From positions 1 through 35,612 of the forward strand of contig CAYXUW010000003.1 in the NCBI GenBank assembly GCA_964468375.1: a stretch of 35,612 bases of DNA, read 5' to 3'. The DNA comes from CAYXUW01 sp964468375. GTDB taxonomy: Bacteria; Planctomycetota; Phycisphaerae; Sedimentisphaerales; Anaerobacaceae. A program made the position numbers and the translations under genes. Every line of letters starts with the position of its first letter. Within the stretch, counting starts at the first letter, position 1. The notes beneath the pieces were generated by a model. It ran no database searches. It was not told the origin of the DNA and was given only the letters and a program-made list of their open reading frames with translations. Below, piece after piece: positions 1 to 6,488 of this stretch.

Positions 1-326
1 GCGGGGATAGACGAAGGATTTCTGGACGCTACCGCTTTGGCTGAATACCTGGTGGGCAAAGGCATTGCATTCCGTGAAGCGCACGGCATTGTCGGCGTAT
101 TAGTGGCTAATTGCGAGCAGCAAAATAAAAAGCTGGCAGAGCTTACGTTAGAGGAATTTAAGCAGAACTGCGGTGCAATCGAAGAGGATGTATATGAGCA
201 CTTGGGTGCAGCCAAAGTTGTTGGTAAATACGTTACCGAGGGGGCAGCCGGGCCGAAACAGGCGAAAGAGCAAGTTGCTTATTGGAATAAANNNNNNNNN
301 NGAATAAACGGTTGGCGGAGCGATGA
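1..326 (+). CDS. argH: Argininosuccinate lyase, C-terminal end (partial, crosses assembly gap)
   Basis: This is the C-terminal ~100 residues of ArgH, which releases fumarate from argininosuccinate to give arginine. It is open from base 1, so the 5' end lies outside the window. The ALAEYLVGKGIAFREAHGIV stretch is the family's conserved C-terminal helix region, followed by LTLEEF and EEDVYEHL as in bacterial ArgH. The reading frame enters the N run after ...YWNK. If the gap is removed and the GAATAAA on both sides merged, the frame continues as RLAER and stops at 324-326, overlapping the thiL ATG as ATGA. As written with 10 Ns, the frame is wrong and gives a spurious tail. Identification is strong; the exact 3' end depends on the gap interpretation. 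Confidence 0.88.
292..301. other. Assembly gap (10 N)
   Basis: Ten consecutive N separate two contigs. The seven bases GAATAAA occur immediately before the gap (285-291) and immediately after it (302-308). This suggests the contigs overlap and that no sequence is missing. Confidence 0.95.
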
Positions 327-1240
327 GCGGCAGCGAAGATGAAATAACCGCCTGGTTTGCCGGCCGCAGCAAGTTGTCAGCGGAGGATTTTCCAATCGGA
401 ATCGGCGACGATATGGCACAAATCCGATGGAGCGATAGGTCAGTTCTTGTTACCACAGATATGCTGTTGGACGGCGTTCACTTCGAGCTGCAGAAAACAC
501 CGCTCAAACAAATCGGATATAAAGCGATGGCGGTCAGCTTAAGCGATTGTGCGGCGATGGCGACGATTCCCGTCGCAGCAGTTGTTTCTGTCGCGCTGCC
601 GGAAGGTTTCGGTGAGGAAGAATTAAAGCAGCTTCACAGCGGTATTACGCTGGCAGGCGGCAAATTCAATTGCGAGCTTGTGGGTGGCGATATTACAAGC
701 TGGAAAGAAAAGCAGCCGTTGGCGATAAGTGTTGCGATGCTCAGCAGACCCGGAAATAGCAAACCTGTAAGGCGGTCGGGCGCTAAAGCTGGCGATGTCA
801 TATGCGTTACAGGTGTATTGGGCGGAGCGATTTGCGGGAAACATCTGATATTTGAGCCGAGGGTCAAAGAGGCATTAGAGATAACACAAAAGGCGGTCAT
901 AAATTCGATGATTGATATAAGCGATGGTCTGAGCAGCGATTTGAATAGAATTTGCCGACAGAGCAATGTGGGAGTCATTGTAAATGCAGAGCAGATTCCT
1001 ATATCCGATGTTGCTAAAGAAAGCAGCGAGCCGTTGAATTCTGCACTTAACGACGGCGAGGATTTCGAGTTGCTTTTTACTCTTTCTGAAAAAGAGCACG
1101 AGAAATTGCTCAAACAGTGGACTGGCCCGGTACCGATTACACAAATTGGGACAATAACCGACACTAAAAAAACGCAGATAAAAATGCCGGACGGCCGACT
1201 CAGCAGCTTGCAGGCCAAGGGTTATAACCACCTGAAGTGA
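323..1240 (+). CDS. thiL: Thiamine-monophosphate kinase
   Basis: ThiL phosphorylates thiamine monophosphate to thiamine pyrophosphate with ATP, the last step of TPP synthesis. The 305-residue length is normal. Family motifs appear in order: GIGDDMA (ATP/Mg binding), TTDMLLDGVHF, KAMAVSLSDCAAM (usually KALAVNLSD), GGDI, MIDISDGLSSDLNRI and LNDGEDFELLFT. The ATG overlaps the predicted argH stop (ATGA), implying translational coupling, with GGAG a few bases upstream inside argH. tsaE follows 20 bp later in the same direction. The argH-thiL-tsaE order suggests one transcript, although the functions are unrelated. Confidence 0.95.
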   Translation: MSGSEDEITAWFAGRSKLSAEDFPIGIGDDMAQIRWSDRSVLVTTDMLLDGVHFELQKTPLKQIGYKAMAVSLSDCAAMATIPVAAVVSVALPEGFGEEELKQLHSGITLAGGKFNCELVGGDITSWKEKQPLAISVAMLSRPGNSKPVRRSGAKAGDVICVTGVLGGAICGKHLIFEPRVKEALEITQKAVINSMIDISDGLSSDLNRICRQSNVGVIVNAEQIPISDVAKESSEPLNSALNDGEDFELLFTLSEKEHEKLLKQWTGPVPITQIGTITDTKKTQIKMPDGRLSSLQAKGYNHLK

Positions 1241-1260
1241 TTTACTATTGATTTTTAGAT

Positions 1261-1707
1261 ATGAATTTCGATTTTATTTCAAGTTCGCCGGAGGAGACGA
1301 TAGAATTCGGCAGGAAGGTCGGCTCGCAGCTAAAGGGCGGAGAAGTTATAGCTGTCTGCGGAGCATTAGGCAGCGGAAAGACGCATCTTATTAAGGGAAT
1401 TGCATCCGGCGCGGGAGCGACGGAGAGCACAAAAGTTACCAGTCCGACGTTTGTTATAATCAATGAGTATAAAGCCGGGTTTGATATCTACCATATGGAT
1501 GCCTACCGGCTTGGATCTATTTCCGAATTCGAAATGTTGGGCTTTGATGATTACTGCAATCCGCAATCGGTGGTGCTGATTGAGTGGGCGGATAAAATCG
1601 AATCGGCCCTGAAGGACATAAACTACGTTCGGATTGAGCTTTTTCACACAGGACAGAACACAAGAAAAATACACTTCACAAATATGCCCGATTATATCGG
1701 AAGTTGA
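1261..1707 (+). CDS. tsaE: tRNA threonylcarbamoyladenosine biosynthesis ATPase TsaE
   Basis: TsaE is the small P-loop ATPase that works with TsaB and TsaD to place threonylcarbamoyl on A37 of ANN-decoding tRNAs. At 148 residues it has the usual length. The Walker A motif is GALGSGKTH, where the family usually has GDLGAGKTT. The switch-like SPTFVIINEY motif follows, then HMDAYRL and LIEWADKIE, which are family signatures. No strong Shine-Dalgarno precedes the ATG, so coupling to thiL is plausible. TsaB and TsaD are not in the window. Confidence 0.93.
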   Translation: MNFDFISSSPEETIEFGRKVGSQLKGGEVIAVCGALGSGKTHLIKGIASGAGATESTKVTSPTFVIINEYKAGFDIYHMDAYRLGSISEFEMLGFDDYCNPQSVVLIEWADKIESALKDINYVRIELFHTGQNTRKIHFTNMPDYIGS

Positions 1708-1937
1708 CCGCCTGAAGCTGCCGAGAGTCAGCTGCGGCGTTGATTAAAAATGTTTACCTCCCGTATTCTGTAAACCTTAAAGTTTGGCATTACTCCATTT
1801 ATTTTTTATGTTTTTCTTTAGACGGTATAGAGTTTTGTATACGGCAGTTTTTGAAAATGTTCTCGGACGTATGATAGAAAGTTTTATGATGTGTAAAGAA
1901 GTTAAATGAAATTTATATTGAAGAAATGGGGGAAAAA

Positions 1938-2030
1938 ATGAGGATCAAGAGAGGTTATGCATTGGCGGAAATCCTGATGCTGGCAGTCATCTTTTGCTTC
2001 TTTTCTTATGTCCTGACCAACATCTTGTAG
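1938..2030 (+). CDS. 30-residue prepilin-like peptide (type IV pilin N-terminus only)
   Basis: This short ORF begins ATG after a G-rich GGGGGAAAAA leader and ends at TAG. It encodes a positively charged start (MRIKR), then GYALAEILML and a hydrophobic helix ending YVLTNIL. G-Y-A-L-A-E matches the prepilin peptidase recognition pattern, Gly at -1 and Glu at +5, followed by a membrane helix. No globular pilin domain follows; neither other frame after the stop reads as one. It sits 150 bp before another pseudopilin-like gene. It could be a genuine miniature pilin-like peptide or the remnant of a broken pilin gene. The pattern is seen directly; function is inference. Confidence 0.5.
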   Translation: MRIKRGYALAEILMLAVIFCFFSYVLTNIL

Positions 2031-2165
2031 CGGTATTCTACAGGCCCTGCCTGCAGGGCTTTCAAAGAATCCTTTAATCGGCGTGCGCGGCATACGCGTG
2101 GTGGCGGAGGGCGACAGCCCTCGGCGCTGGAACCGCATGCGATCCGGCAGATGCTGCTATAGTGA
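2031..2165. repeat. GC-rich hairpin-containing patch, possible dispersed repeat
   Basis: The spacer between the two pilin-like genes is noticeably GC-richer than the AT-rich DNA before it. It holds two tight inverted repeats: GCCCTG-CCTG-CAGGGC at 2044-2059 and GAGGGC-GACA-GCCCTC at 2107-2122. One frame stays open across it for about 45 codons but has no credible start. This is compatible with a REP-like element or a decayed gene fragment. Confidence 0.35.
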
Positions 2166-2181
2166 GTAATTGGGAGGAAGT

Positions 2182-2595
2182 ATGAATAACGAAACTCACT
2201 CTTCGTATGTTGAGGTTATGATAATAGCAATCGTTCTGGGTGTAGCTGCAAAAATGATTGCTCCGCAGTTTACGGAAGCGAGCAACGAAGAAGCTGAGGT
2301 TTGCGGATTAATTGACGGACTGGAAAAGATGCGTGTTCATCTGGATTTATACCAGGTCCGACACCAGGGTTGTCTTCCTCCGACCGATTCGTTTGCCGGT
2401 TTTGAGTCTGCTGTTACAACAATAGCGGGGCGATACGTTCCGTATATTAAAGAGATTCCCACAAATCCTTTTAATGGACTTAAGACTGTTCGTTTTGACG
2501 GAGAACCGGCGGGGGCGGGCAAAGCGGGCTGGCGGCTCGACACCGAAACTGGTTTGTTTCAGGCAGACAATGATGCCAACTATGCCGCTTTGTAG
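2182..2595 (+). CDS. Type II secretion/type IV pseudopilin-like protein with non-canonical leader
   Basis: A 137-residue protein resembling GspG-type pseudopilins. ATG 2182 is chosen because GGGAGG lies just upstream; a TTG at 2170 is in frame but is inside that ribosome site. The N-terminal helix SYVEVMIIAIVLGVAAKMIA is followed by PQFTEASNEEAE, the common pseudopilin boundary. The C-terminal half has YVPYIKEIPTNPFNG and GWRLDTETGLFQAD, typical of planctomycete GspG-like proteins. The residue that should be Gly(-1) relative to the conserved Glu(+5) is His, so cleavage by a standard prepilin peptidase is doubtful. No secretion ATPase or secretin is nearby. Confidence 0.75.
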   Translation: MNNETHSSYVEVMIIAIVLGVAAKMIAPQFTEASNEEAEVCGLIDGLEKMRVHLDLYQVRHQGCLPPTDSFAGFESAVTTIAGRYVPYIKEIPTNPFNGLKTVRFDGEPAGAGKAGWRLDTETGLFQADNDANYAAL

Positions 2596-3034
2596 AGAAC
2601 GGCGGATTGAGCAGATGCTTATCGGCCTTTATCCGTCATAAAAATAAATTTTAGAGATGGCTGATTACACCGAATTACATTTCTGAGACCTCGGAAAAAC
2701 CGGGATAGTTCGATAATCCCCGTCGTATTATTTTAACGATTGTGCCAATTCTACCGACCTTAACCGTGTAATATTGGAGATTTGATACTGATATATCGCT
2801 TTACAAATAGGGGTAAATATCGCAGGGGCGGAAAGTTGGGATGCTGGGGACGGGTTAAATAGTTTTTCGGGCATAATCGGCAAAAAAGCTGTTTTTAACG
2901 GTTTGAAGATGAGTAAAGACGGCTGCTGAAAAAGACGAAAAAATAGCAGAGGTAGGGGTTTATATATATGCCTGAGCAGAGATAAAGGCGGCAAGAGCAG
3001 CGGGCTCGTGCTACTGGCTTCGGAGGCCTCATTA
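2596..3034. other. Intergenic region without a recognised gene
   Basis: About 440 bp separate the pseudopilin gene from the histidine kinase. The stretch is stop-rich in the forward frames apart from an open extension of the kinase frame back to 2930, which lacks an ATG. I see a TATATATATG at 2961-2970 but no matching -35 box, and no convincing terminator or RNA gene. Confidence 0.5.
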
Positions 3035-4117
3035 ATGAAAAGACTCAGCGAAGCGATTATATACAGTATCTTCGACCCCATTATTGTCGTTGATGAATTT
3101 GATAACCTGTTGCTGGCAAATGAGACAGCCGGCAAACTTTTTGGTTTTGATTACATAACTTCGCGAAACAAACCTGTTGCTGAGCTCTTTTGTAGTGGGA
3201 AAGCAGATGTGGGGAAAAGTGAATTTGTGAATTTTTTGCGGCAGACCGGACGGGCAGATGCCCGGCATGCGAGACGCGTAATTGATTTTTCGAGCAAGGA
3301 CGGATTAAAAATCTTCGATTGTGTCGTTTCGCGTATTTATGACGGGGCGGGGCGGGTTTGCGGAGCTGTTGCGGTGCTGCACGATATTACGCGTGAGAGA
3401 GAAATATCGCAGATGAAGAACGATTTCGTAAGCCACGTTTCGCACGAATTGAAAACCCCCCTTGCTTCGATTAGTGCCTATTCTGAAATGCTGGTCGACG
3501 GTGAGGCCGATGACGAGCAGACGAGAAGAGAATTTTATGCAGTGATTCAAAGCCAGGCGGAAAGACTGAACCGGTTGATTGAGGATACACTGAATATCTC
3601 AAGGATAGAGTCCGGACTTATAAATGTGAAAAAGGGTCCTGTTAGTATAGCGATGCTGATAGAAGAGCATTTGCCGATGATGAGAAGTTGTGCCGGGAAA
3701 AAGAACATCGAGATTGTCGGACAAAGGTCTGCTGTTTTAGACAGGGTATATGCGGATAAAGATATGATTTCACAGGTTATTGTTAATTTGCTTGATAACG
3801 CGGTTAAGTATACTCCTGACGGCGGCTCGATAAAAATTGAAGTCGAAGTAGATGAAACCGCAAGTTTGGTACGTGTTAGCATAACCGATACCGGAGTTGG
3901 TATCGCTGAGGATGAAATCGAACATATCTTCGATAAGTTTTACAGGGTTGATAAAAACAGCAAACAGGCGCGGGGGACAGGGCTGGGGCTGAACCTTGTT
4001 AAACAAATAGTTGAAAAAATTCATAACGGCCGGGTGTTCGTTAAAAGTAAACCTGATATTGGCAGTACGTTTGGTTTTGAGCTTCCTTTGGCGGTTGCCG
4101 AGGCAGTGAAAGTGTGA
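3035..4117 (+). CDS. PAS-domain sensor histidine kinase (soluble)
   Basis: A 360-residue kinase. The N-terminal ~125 residues form a PAS-like sensor (AIIYSIFDPIIVVDEFDNL through AVLHDITRERE). The HisKA dimerisation domain follows with H-box SHELKTPLAS, phosphoacceptor His137. The HATPase_c domain carries the N box (NLLDNAVKYTPDG), G1 (DTGVGIAEDE), F (FDKFYRVD) and G2 (GTGLGLNLV). No transmembrane segment is seen, so it probably senses a cytoplasmic cue. ATG 3035 is preferred over GTG 3008 because GGAGG at 3022-3026 is ideally spaced. A receiver and an HD-GYP protein follow in the same direction, suggesting a local phosphorelay. Confidence 0.92.
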   Translation: MKRLSEAIIYSIFDPIIVVDEFDNLLLANETAGKLFGFDYITSRNKPVAELFCSGKADVGKSEFVNFLRQTGRADARHARRVIDFSSKDGLKIFDCVVSRIYDGAGRVCGAVAVLHDITREREISQMKNDFVSHVSHELKTPLASISAYSEMLVDGEADDEQTRREFYAVIQSQAERLNRLIEDTLNISRIESGLINVKKGPVSIAMLIEEHLPMMRSCAGKKNIEIVGQRSAVLDRVYADKDMISQVIVNLLDNAVKYTPDGGSIKIEVEVDETASLVRVSITDTGVGIAEDEIEHIFDKFYRVDKNSKQARGTGLGLNLVKQIVEKIHNGRVFVKSKPDIGSTFGFELPLAVAEAVKV

Positions 4118-4151
4118 TTTGAAATATTAAAGACTTTTTGGAGACGGTTTA

Positions 4152-4544
4152 ATGGCGGAAAAAAAGGTTTTAATTGCGGACGACGAGATACATATCATTC
4201 ATGTAGTAGCGATAAAGCTTCGTAATAATGGCTATGAGGTAATCTCGGCGGAAAACGGCGCCGATGCCCTTGCGCTGGCTTGCGGGGAGCAGCCGGATAT
4301 TATCGTTACGGATTTTCAGATGCCCGGTATGACCGGCTTGGAGCTTGTGAGGCAACTTCGGGAAAAAGAAACCACAAAGGATATACCGGTGATTATGCTC
4401 ACGGCAAGGGGCTTTGCTGTCGAAGACGAGGAAAAAGAAAAACTGCAGGTATTGGACATTCTTAGCAAGCCGTTTAGTCCCAAGGAGTTGTTAAGAAGTA
4501 TCACGGACGTTTTATATCAGAAAGCGGTAATGGAAGACGAATGA
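4152..4544 (+). CDS. Single-domain response regulator (CheY-like)
   Basis: A 130-residue stand-alone receiver domain. The acidic pocket is ADDE near residues 10-12, the phosphoacceptor is Asp54 in VTDFQMPGMTG, the conserved Thr is in MLTARG, and the Lys is in LSKPFSP. There is no output domain, so it acts by protein contact or as a relay. It lies 34 bp after the PAS kinase with GGAG eight bases before its ATG, and 40 bp before the HD-GYP gene. The adjacent kinase is its likely donor, and the HD-GYP protein a possible target; both are inferences from gene order. Confidence 0.94.
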   Translation: MAEKKVLIADDEIHIIHVVAIKLRNNGYEVISAENGADALALACGEQPDIIVTDFQMPGMTGLELVRQLREKETTKDIPVIMLTARGFAVEDEEKEKLQVLDILSKPFSPKELLRSITDVLYQKAVMEDE

Positions 4545-4584
4545 TTGCCCGCACCGAAGGTTCGTTTTAGGATTTCAAGAAGAT

Positions 4585-5853
4585 ATGTTAAATACAGTTG
4601 ATAAAGATTTAAGCTTGTTACAGCAAATCGAAATAGTAAGTAACGAGCTGGCGCAAACGTATGAGGAGCTGGTGCTGCTGCATAAGCTTAGCGCGAATAT
4701 GAGGGTTACTAAGCCGGATGCCGACTTTCTCCAAATGGCCTGTGATAGTTTAACCGGTATTGTCGATGTGGGGGGTATTGCGATACTGTTGGAAAAGACC
4801 GTAGAAAGTGAAAAAAAGATGGTCTTGGCTGCCGGATTAGGGTTGATAGATGTGGACGAGCGGATGGCCGGTATTTTAAAAAGTCGATTACTCGAAGAAA
4901 TAAACAGCGGCCATGAGGCGCTGCTGGACAGTGAAGTGGATTCGCCTTTCAAATATGACTGGCCGCAGAATATAAAAAGTATTATTGTGGTGCCTTTGTG
5001 GGGCAGAGAAAAAACAGGGGCGTATTTAACCGGCAGAATGCAGGACGGCAGTTCCGTAATAGGTCTGATGGTCGCCATAAACAGAATTAACAGGCCGGAT
5101 TTCGATAGCAAGGATACGAAATTGTTCAACTCGGTGGCTAATGGATGTGCTATTTTTATCGACAACGGCAGATTGTTCAAAGACCTCGAAGAGCTATTTA
5201 TCGGCTCATTAAAAGCGTTAACAAGCAGTATTGATGCTAAAGACCAGTACACGAGAGGTCATTCCGAAAGGGTCGCTTTGATTTCTCGGTGGATTGCTGA
5301 GAGAATGGGCGGAGAAGAGCCGTTAAAAGAAGGACAAGTACATAAAGTTTATCTGGCCGGATTGCTGCACGATATAGGAAAAACCGGAATAGATGAAGCG
5401 GTTTTGTGCAAAAAAGGAAAGCTCACCGAACAGGAGTTGAACCATATGAGGAAACACCCCTCCATAGGCGCAGGTATCTTAAGTGGGATAAAACAAATGA
5501 ATGATATTGTGCCCGGTGTGTTATATCACCACGAACGCATCGACGGCAAAGGTTATCCATACGGCCTCACAGGCGGGCAAATACCGTTAGTGGGTAAGAT
5601 TGTCGGCTTGGCCGACAGTTTTGATGCGATGACATCGAAACGCACTTACAGAAGGGCGATGACCGTAGAAGAAGCACGCGCGGAAGTAAAGGAGAAATTG
5701 GGCACGCAGTTCGACGAGGAGGTTGGCAGGGTCTTGCTAAACAGTGATATCCATCGGCTCTGGGATATTATGCAGAACAGGTTTACCGAATTTTACAATG
5801 TGGGTAATTTATCGGAGGACGGCGCTGCCGTCGTGGGGGCGTTAATCAGATAG
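4585..5853 (+). CDS. GAF-HD-GYP domain protein, probable cyclic-di-GMP phosphodiesterase
   Basis: A 422-residue protein. A short coiled segment (about 1-40) precedes a GAF-like sensor (about 45-205), then an HD-GYP domain in the last ~200 residues. The metal and signature residues are present: TRGHSERV, LLHDIGKTGI (HD), KHPSIGAGIL, YHHERIDGKGYPYGL (GYP with HHE) and LADSFDAMTSKRTYR. HD-GYP enzymes with all of these usually hydrolyse c-di-GMP to GMP. No membrane helix is seen. It is third in an apparent kinase-receiver-HD-GYP operon, so the c-di-GMP output may be controlled by that two-component pair. The substrate is inferred from the family. Confidence 0.92.
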   Translation: MLNTVDKDLSLLQQIEIVSNELAQTYEELVLLHKLSANMRVTKPDADFLQMACDSLTGIVDVGGIAILLEKTVESEKKMVLAAGLGLIDVDERMAGILKSRLLEEINSGHEALLDSEVDSPFKYDWPQNIKSIIVVPLWGREKTGAYLTGRMQDGSSVIGLMVAINRINRPDFDSKDTKLFNSVANGCAIFIDNGRLFKDLEELFIGSLKALTSSIDAKDQYTRGHSERVALISRWIAERMGGEEPLKEGQVHKVYLAGLLHDIGKTGIDEAVLCKKGKLTEQELNHMRKHPSIGAGILSGIKQMNDIVPGVLYHHERIDGKGYPYGLTGGQIPLVGKIVGLADSFDAMTSKRTYRRAMTVEEARAEVKEKLGTQFDEEVGRVLLNSDIHRLWDIMQNRFTEFYNVGNLSEDGAAVVGALIR

Positions 5854-5998
5854 CGATTGTAGCGTAGGACTCAAATATCAGCCGTATTCGGCTGCCAATC
5901 TTTTGCTTTTCTTCAAATTTACGAAACCGCCGCATTTCAGGACAACGCAGGAATTGTGCCTTTTTTATCGATTAGGCGCCTTCTGCCTAAGTTAAATG
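5854..5998. other. Intergenic region after the HD-GYP gene
   Basis: The spacer holds small inverted repeats, CAGCCG-TATT-CGGCTG at 5879-5894 and a second around TTAGGC/GCCTAA at 5971-5990. The first is followed by a T-rich but interrupted tract and may act as a weak terminator. No gene is seen. Confidence 0.4.
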
Positions 5999-6043
5999 TT
6001 GCTGTAGAAAAAGCTTGCAAATATAATGATGGCCGGCTATAAT
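5999..6043 (+). promoter_or_regulatory. Two tandem overlapping sigma-70-like promoters for rpsO-pnp
   Basis: Promoter 1 is TTGCTG (5999-6004), a 17-base spacer and TATAAT (6022-6027). Promoter 2 is TTGCAA (6015-6020), a 17-base spacer and TATAAT (6038-6043). Both have perfect -10 boxes and are offset by 16 bases. They would give a leader of roughly 105-120 nt before the rpsO ATG, enough for the leader-based control common to S15. Confidence 0.75.
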
Positions 6044-6155
6044 GCTTGTTTTATGTTTTTATAGTACTCTGTGAGGTTATTTCAAGGGCATAGAGTTGCC
6101 TGGACGGATTGTTGGATTGTCAATCGAATATTCAGGAAAGGTTTTATAAAAAAGG

Positions 6156-6422
6156 ATGCTGACAGGGCAGGAAAAAGAGAAAATTATCAGCGATTTTAAG
6201 ATACACGACGGCGATAGCGGTTCACCCGAGGTGCAGATTGCGCTGTTGACGAAAAGGATTAATGACCTCACCGAGCATCTGAAAACCCACAGCAAAGACC
6301 ACGCGTCGAGACGCGGCTTGCTGAAAATGGTCGGGACAAGGTCGGCGTTGCTCAAGTACGTGAACAAGAAGGACATCGGCCGTTATCGAGAAATCATATC
6401 CCGCCTCGGCCTGCGAAAATAA
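6156..6422 (+). CDS. rpsO: 30S ribosomal protein S15
   Basis: An 88-residue S15, the primary binder of the 16S rRNA central domain. Conserved features include DGDSGSPEVQIALLTKRI, LTEHLKTHSKDHASRRGLL and the C-terminal RYREIISRLGLRK. The length is normal. The ATG follows AGGAAAGG about 14 bases upstream. It sits directly before pnp, the classic rpsO-pnp arrangement linking ribosome synthesis to mRNA decay. Transcription is likely from the tandem promoters at 5999-6043. Confidence 0.97.
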   Translation: MLTGQEKEKIISDFKIHDGDSGSPEVQIALLTKRINDLTEHLKTHSKDHASRRGLLKMVGTRSALLKYVNKKDIGRYREIISRLGLRK

Positions 6423-6488
6423 ACGGCTGTAAAGGCCCGGTTGCGGAACTAACTTTTGACTTTTTGTATTCTTAATTAGGACTGATAT

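Noticed and set aside
2930..3034. N-terminal extension of the PAS kinase from GTG 3008 or earlier
   Set aside because: No ribosome site before GTG 3008, whereas GGAGG is perfectly placed for ATG 3035 and the PAS fold starts there.
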